DNA of 64,000 nt. It comes from Gamarada debralockiae (Eukaryota > Ascomycota > Leotiomycetes > Helotiales > Hyphodiscaceae). Numbering within the stretch: position 1 is the first letter of the stretch; each line of letters begins with the position of its first letter. Position numbers and translations under genes: made by a program. The stretch covers positions 62,001 through 126,000 of the forward strand of contig NXFV01001283.1 in assembly GCA_002803225.1 (NCBI GenBank), given 5' to 3'. Shown here one piece after another: positions 59,070 to 64,000 of this stretch. Below the pieces are notes generated by a model. That model saw nothing but the letters and a program-made list of their open reading frames with translations. It did no database searches and was not told the DNA's origin.

Positions 59070-61780
59070 TTACTGCAGGCCCTCCAACCCACAATTAACC
59101 CGCTGTAAACCACTCATACTGTCCAACAAAGCCGGCGCTGACATGGTAGGGGTTATGTTCGGCATCACGGCAGACATATTCGGATGCGGGGTCCCCTCCC
59201 CTAGACATCGGAGAGACTTCTCGATTTTTACGAGTAGAAGGCCCTCACTCGACACTCCCTTGTAATCTAGCAATCGGATGAAGCGGTAGCCCTGCTGTAG
59301 TCGATCAAGACGAATGCACGCCCATGCTGCCAAGGAATCCTTTGCGTATTTCGCGTCTTCGACTTTGAACCTAGGATAGAGTGAAGGTCAGTTACTGCTT
59401 TGTCAGAGAAAGCGGTAGGGAGTGGTGGTTGGTGATGGTCGATGAGAATGGTTGAAGGCCTAGAAGAGTGTGTGATCGGGAAGGTGGAGCACGAAGCCGT
59501 GTAGTGACATGAAATAGGGGTGCGATGAGGAACAGGTGATTTGACAACTGCAACAACAACCTGAATACATGACGGGCAGTCGCGTCCGCAATTCCCGTGA
59601 CGGCAAGAGACACGAGTGGATATAGGAAGCGAAGCCGAGGTCAATGCGGTCCAAGCACGATCGATGTATCCAGGTTAACGGGTTTCATGGCGGTGTGGGC
59701 GCAAGGCCCCGCGACTGCAGTGAACGTTGACAGTGCTGACGTTTTTCGCGACGAGAAACTTCCCGTTTCCAGTTGCCCGTTACGCAAATGGAATAAAACG
59801 GAAAAACATGAGAAAGGGGAGAGGAAATGAAACTAACCTGACGAAACTTAGTTCCTCAACCACCTTCCTGATACCAGAAAAGTCCATCAAAGAACCCTCC
59901 CGCCCAAAATCTAAATGATCGCCTTTCCCCCACGGAGTCTTGCGCTTGTGCTCCCCTCCTTTCGCGCGCCCGCCTCCTTCAATCGGCTCTCCTGTGCGCT
60001 CCTCTTGCTTCTCAACATGCAATTCGCAGCGGACGTATGGATGGAACCCTTTCTCGGTCTGATGAGGTGGCAAAGGGATGTGCTGCCCTGCGAACACTGT
60101 GATCTTCAAGTCCAATGTCTTGTATTGTATTGGCTCTGTAGGATCGCTGCGATAGCCTGGCGGTTTCAACACCCAACCTTGCTCGCCCGCGAACATACCT
60201 TCATTCAACATGACTCCTTCATCGAGATTCTGCCAGTTGAGAGCGACCATTTGCACGCCTTTTCGCCAGAACACAGATGGGTCTAGATTCGAGGAGTCGA
60301 TGCGAAAACCGGCTGGGTAGGCACGCATGAAGAAATCGCGATTGTGGGTGAACATGTCTGATTTCTTCTTTTCGTGGAGCTCCATGATTGTTCGCTCTTC
60401 TATTGAAAAGATGTGGGATGGTTTGGATGCAGATGGCGCTTCAAAGCTTTGGAAGTGCTCGCTGTGGGTGTAGATTCCTAGATCGCTGAGGCTCTTACAG
60501 ATACCTTTCTTGGTCTTCTTCTTTGTAATTGACCTTTCATCGTCTGAAGATGCACCAGAATCTCCGTCGTGCCGAGTAGGAGTTGGTGCCAGAGAACTGT
60601 TTGTCGGTACTGGCCCTAACTTCGTCTGATCTGCCTTCTTAACTTTGATGAGAATTTTGTTGAGCATCTCATCAAGATTGGGGAGTCTTTCGTCCGGATT
60701 GCAAGCCTCGTGCGCCCGTTCGACCAACAGCCCTTCCCATTCCTCCTTCATTATGTTGACCATAACTTCCTGTTGTTCCAGATCTGCATGGACTTCCAAG
60801 CTTACAATTATTGGAAATTTGCTTGTCAGGAAGGCCGTCTCACGGATGGTTTTGCACACTGCTCTGAAGCCAACTGGTGCTGTAAGTGTCCAGCCATGCA
60901 ACACCAGGGGCTCGCCATTTCTCATTGATCGTTGCGAGGGTGGTCTTTCGATGGAGTTCCCGATTGCTAGATTATCGCTTGACTTGCTGCGTTCATCAAT
61001 TGACAAGAGATTTACTCCCAGCCCTGTTTTTTCAATGACCTTCCTTTTCGTACTGTGAAATGTTGCTTCGGCCTTCTCGAATGCTTCCGCCAGCGTACTT
61101 CCAGATAGATGCCGCCTATGTTCGGGCTTGGGAGATGTGGACATTGTAGGTATATCTGGAGATTTGGTTTCGCTGGTGGTAAGGGAGAGCTCGCCGTTAT
61201 GTACATCGATCTCAATACATCTGCATCCGCGGATAAGGACCTGATCCGAAACACATCAGCATAGAACTTGGGAGAAATGGAGTTGGCAACCACCTACATT
61301 CTTGTAGGCTTCTGTAGAACTCTTTGACGAGAGCTGGTTTCCTGAGAGATACGTATTGTGACTGCTGCTGATGAAATAGTTGCTGAGGGGCCTCGAAGTA
61401 TCCTTTTCCTCCGGTCGAATGGCCTTCGTAACTTCAAATCCATGATTGAAGTACACAACCTCCATAAACTGCTCGAATTTGTACATATCCTTATCCAGAT
61501 CCTCGACTGGTTGATCCTGCACCGTCTCCATCCAAGCTTTTAGACGCTCCTTCGAAAGTAGATGCTCATGCCCCCGCAACTCATCGTATACATGCTGTAG
61601 ATGGTCTTGGATCGCCTGAGACATGTAGAGATGGTGTGCCGGAACCTTGGACGCTGCGTCTCCTCCCCCAGCTTGTATCACAGGTCGCAGATGTGTGCCG
61701 TGGGTGGGGGATAGCATTGTTGACATGGCTACCATCTGGTGGAGAGAGAACTGCTTTCCATGAGGTGAGAGGAGAGGCAT
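59070..61780 (-). CDS. phosphoinositide-specific phospholipase C
   Basis: Cytosolic, membrane-recruited enzyme that hydrolyses PtdIns(4,5)P2 to IP3 and diacylglycerol in Ca2+-dependent signalling. Exons 61780-61298, 61240-59838 and 59370-59070 give 728 residues. An EF-hand-like helical region (KERLKAWMETVQDQ) precedes the X domain: SNYFISSSHNTYLSGNQL (first catalytic His), GCRCIEIDVHNG (Ca2+-site Glu/Asp), LHGWTLTAPVGFRAV (second His) and FPIIVSLEVHAD. A long linker with acidic and Lys-rich patches separates the Y domain (HNRDFFMRAYPAGFRIDSSN, then GVQMVALNWQNLDEGVMLNEGMF). A C2 domain follows (YVRCELHVEKQEER, then AWACIRLDRLQQGYRFIRLLD). No PH domain was found, as in fungal PLC1. The last intron is 467 bp, unusually long. 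In-frame sequence upstream of 61780 to 61915 probably includes an intron or 5' UTR. Confidence 0.9.
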
Positions 61781-62419
61781 GGTGGTAGATGTCACGGATC
61801 GGGAAAACTGCTGCTTATACGTCAGTGGGTGACAAATAACAATGCCAGCGCATATCGACACAAAACAATGCTGCCTTGCTGTATGATTTGCGAATAAGAT
61901 CCACAGCTTATCCACCCCGGTAACCGCTCTGATGGTAGGAATGAGAGGGATTGCTTACCTGCTGGAACAATTGGGAAGCAAATTCATGGGGATAGCAAAT
62001 ATGGAGGATAGAACATGAGATTTATCGTGTTGGAGTGAAAAGGGGGTGTTGGCAGCGTTCGTTGACCATTTGACGTGGTAGCCAAGGCGAGGCTTTCAGC
62101 TCTTGCTGACAAGGCTTTGGGCATTGGGGGCGGTGCATGCGGACAGTGATTTTCGGCCCAAGTCAAAACGCAGCGCTTCTTCAGACAAGTACGCTCCTAA
62201 CTGAAACCAAAAGGATCTCATAGAAATTTGCTGTGAATATACAAGAATTGCTTGTATATTTCGGTGCTCTCAACCCTTGATAGAGACGGCTCGTCCCTCC
62301 CAGCATGTTCCAAGCCAACATGTGGAGCCGAAGTTTACCCGCTGCCTTGGAGGGAAGCTGGTCTTGCTGCTCCTCTCCTCTCCTCTATCCAAGCTTCACA
62401 TCACAAGAGACTTCCAAAC
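61781..62419. promoter_or_regulatory. divergent promoter region between PLC and the small cupin gene
   Basis: A 639-bp interval between oppositely transcribed genes. No specific binding site identified. A PLC 5' exon may lie at about 61840-61960. Confidence 0.35.
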
Positions 62420-62768
62420 ATGGCAGGCAAATCACAGCGCGATTCCGAAGCAGAAGTTCGATCATGGGGATTTCCTCACGTATTCACATGGACAGATGGG
62501 CCGTAAGGGTTTTCTGCAGGAACAGCCCAACAACAGCACAGCCTCAAGCTAACCCATTCGCCACAGGAACGCCCATTACAGTCCGCACTCTCACCGAGGC
62601 CTAACCACCCATCTGATCCTCAAGGGACAACTGACAATTACGTATCCGAAAGAAGAAAATCCAGAAAAGAAAACATACAGTGTTGGGGATCGAGTTGATG
62701 TTGGTGCGGGGGTGACGCATGAGGTTTGGATGGGACCTGAAGGGTGTACATACGTTATTGGAGAATGA
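62420..62768 (+). CDS. small cupin-fold protein, 94 residues
   Basis: Two exons, 62420-62502 and 62567-62768, join through an intron (GTAAGG...CACAG, 64 bp, phase 2) that restores TDGPNAHYSPHSHRG. The protein is one cupin barrel: HYSPHSHRGLTTHLILKGQL (metal-ligand His pair and the first cupin motif), then YSVGDRVDVGAGVTHEVWMG (second motif with His) and GCTYVIGE at the C-terminus. This matches short single-domain fungal cupins of about 90-110 residues. Two His in motif 1 and one in motif 2 suit metal binding, but catalytic activity is not established for the family. It lies just upstream of, and in the same direction as, an unlike cupin gene. Confidence 0.75.
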
Positions 62769-63044
62769 ATGCATTCGATTTTGAAGCTGCGGATCACATT
62801 GGCAACGGAGGCTTGATTGTTGCGGAGTCCTGGAAAATTTATCGTCGAGATGCTGGATATCAGACGAATTTCAAAGCCGGAGCAGCCTTGAGGTCCGGCT
62901 GACGTGAGACTCTCCGGGTTACTCTTATGGGATGGATATTCTGAAAGAACAAAAGTACAAGAATCTGTTCTCATCCCCATATTCCAACTGCTAATCCGTC
63001 CATTGTCTAGTATCAACAACTCAAACACCCACCATAACCTCAAA

Positions 63045-63566
63045 ATGGCATCCCCATTCCCACCCATAACCCACCACATAACAACCAACTCCTCCACAGG
63101 AACATCCTCCTTCTACCCCACCACCAACCCACCACGCACCCAAGCCTTCAGCCCCTCAATCAACGTGCACTACATCTACTCGACACCCCCCTCCTTCACC
63201 ACCTCTTCCAACGCCGACCTCACCTACCACACTACTGCTCTCTCAGCTCCCCAGCTCCCATCTTCCCCACCTGCAGGAGGCAGCGCGTTCGTCGTCCTCG
63301 AAATCGCGCCAAATGCTTCTGGTGACGAGGGATTCCTACATCGCACGAAAACAATCGAATATGTGTACATGATGGATGGGGAATTGGAGCTGGGACTTGA
63401 TGGAGGTGAGAAGAGGGTGGTGAGGAAGGGAGAGTTTCTTGTGCAGAGAGCTAGTATGCATTATTGGAAGAATTTGAGTAGTACGGAGGCAGCCAGGATG
63501 CTGGTTGTGAGTTTGGGTGCTGAGGGCGCGGTGGAGAGTGGGATGGAATTCCCTGGGCAAGGCTAA
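63045..63566 (+). CDS. cupin-domain protein, 173 residues
   Basis: Single-exon plus-strand gene. Residues about 80-165 form a cupin_2 barrel with LHRTKTIEYVYMMDGELELG (motif 1), then RVVRKGEFLVQRASMHYWKN (motif 2) and MLVVSLGAEG. The N-terminal half (PPITHHITTNSSTG, then AFSPSINVHYIYSTPP) is Ser/Thr/Pro-rich. This resembles fungal cupins of roughly 160-190 residues with unknown substrates, some next to secondary-metabolism genes; no such cluster is seen here. Start chosen at MASPFPP (63045); an upstream ATG at 62904 adds a segment without family likeness. The small cupin gene ends 277 bp upstream. Confidence 0.75.
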   Translation: MASPFPPITHHITTNSSTGTSSFYPTTNPPRTQAFSPSINVHYIYSTPPSFTTSSNADLTYHTTALSAPQLPSSPPAGGSAFVVLEIAPNASGDEGFLHRTKTIEYVYMMDGELELGLDGGEKRVVRKGEFLVQRASMHYWKNLSSTEAARMLVVSLGAEGAVESGMEFPGQG

Positions 63567-64000
63567 TGTACTTGCTTGAAAGTCTTGTTGTCTTTGCACT
63601 TTCGTATATTTTGACGAAATCGAACCCGTGTTCCAGAGGCTGGGAGTCCTCGGTCCTTTTTCAAATTCGTAGTCTTACCGTCCCAACTTCCTCGTGCAAT
63701 GGTGCTATACATTTGTCTGTCGAAAACTTCTTGCTATCACATATTCCCTCCAAGTCTCTCGAGACTTACGAGCAGAGTCAAGTTCGTGCCGTGGGCGAGG
63801 ATTCTGGCTTCGTTAGGCACTCCTCTTACAGACCTGGTTGACGCAGAAATGCCTGCAGTCTCCTGAATCCCGTCGTTCAGGGATATTCAGTGATCTGGTC
63901 TCGCACCTCTGTCAAATAAAATATCACGTGCTGCTCGGCAATTGCCGTAATCCCACGACCGCTTCCTTCTCTTTTCCTCTTCTTCCTTCTCTTCATCCCC
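63567..64000. other. 3' flank, nothing recognised
   Basis: No gene or RNA seen. The window ends in a pyrimidine-rich tract (CTTCTCTTTTCCTCTTCTTC), possibly the promoter of a gene beyond the edge. Confidence 0.35.

Noticed and set aside
1..64000. CRISPR arrays, bacterial operons or phage genes
   Set aside because: Spliced eukaryotic genes throughout; no regularly spaced direct repeats or prokaryotic signals.

Overview
The window looks like a chromosome piece from a filamentous ascomycete (Pezizomycotina). Genes carry one to six short GT-AG introns (about 43-190 bp, most near 50). They encode typical filamentous-fungal families: HET, CFEM, 2EXR/F-box, DUF3425 bZIP, ULS1/RIS1 and SR-rich RNPS1. 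They alternate with AT-rich, decayed repeat tracts. A Leotiomycete (Helotiales-like) origin is a guess from general appearance, not something the sequence proves.

The left end (1-10 kb) is repeat-rich and mostly broken. It holds an undefined coding relic (0.9-1.5 kb), a pogo-type MITE (1707-2062), a solo LTR with a perfect 5-bp target duplication (2290-2516), a decayed vacuolar Ca2+/H+ antiporter, a pogo-like transposase fragment, a 2EXR-type gene, and a CorA-like membrane-protein relic cut by a second MITE of the same pogo-type family. From 10.9 to 18.7 kb two intact short-chain dehydrogenases and a DUF3425 bZIP factor flank a HET-domain pseudogene and a 5'-truncated lysophospholipase. These last two are fused head to head at a junction near 14.35-14.47 kb.

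The centre (20.3-31.3 kb) is healthy housekeeping sequence, all on the minus strand: a ULS1/RIS1-type SNF2 translocase with RING finger, a type II membrane nucleotide pyrophosphatase/phosphodiesterase, and an APC-family amino-acid/GABA permease. From 31.3 to 41.9 kb lies a relic zone: an LTR-like element, diverged repeats, one intact F-box gene and at least two decayed 2EXR-type genes. An intact RNPS1-like splicing factor closes it (42.1-43.0 kb).

From 43.3 to 52 kb repeats dominate. There is an interrupted tRNA-Thr-like sequence with perfect A and B boxes, and a second copy of its 3' part that carries a nested 308-bp MITE with an 8-bp duplication. There are also a foldback element, a TA-flanked 129-bp inverted-repeat element and a family of 'GTATTAATTGC' sequences. 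Two secreted-protein genes sit among them: an NMT1/THI5-like binding protein and a CFEM protein with a predicted GPI signal. The right end has a 68-codon Cys-rich gene, a large gene-poor stretch (53.6-59.0 kb), a phosphoinositide phospholipase C, and two unlike cupin genes.

I see no single gene cluster or defence-like system that works as a unit. The most informative content is the record of transposition and gene decay: a disrupted CorA-like gene, a nested MITE with its empty site preserved in a paralogous repeat, the HET/phospholipase junction, and several genes broken by single-base changes. Exon boundaries are from reading splice sites by eye. They restore frame in every multi-exon gene called intact, but no transcript data were available.
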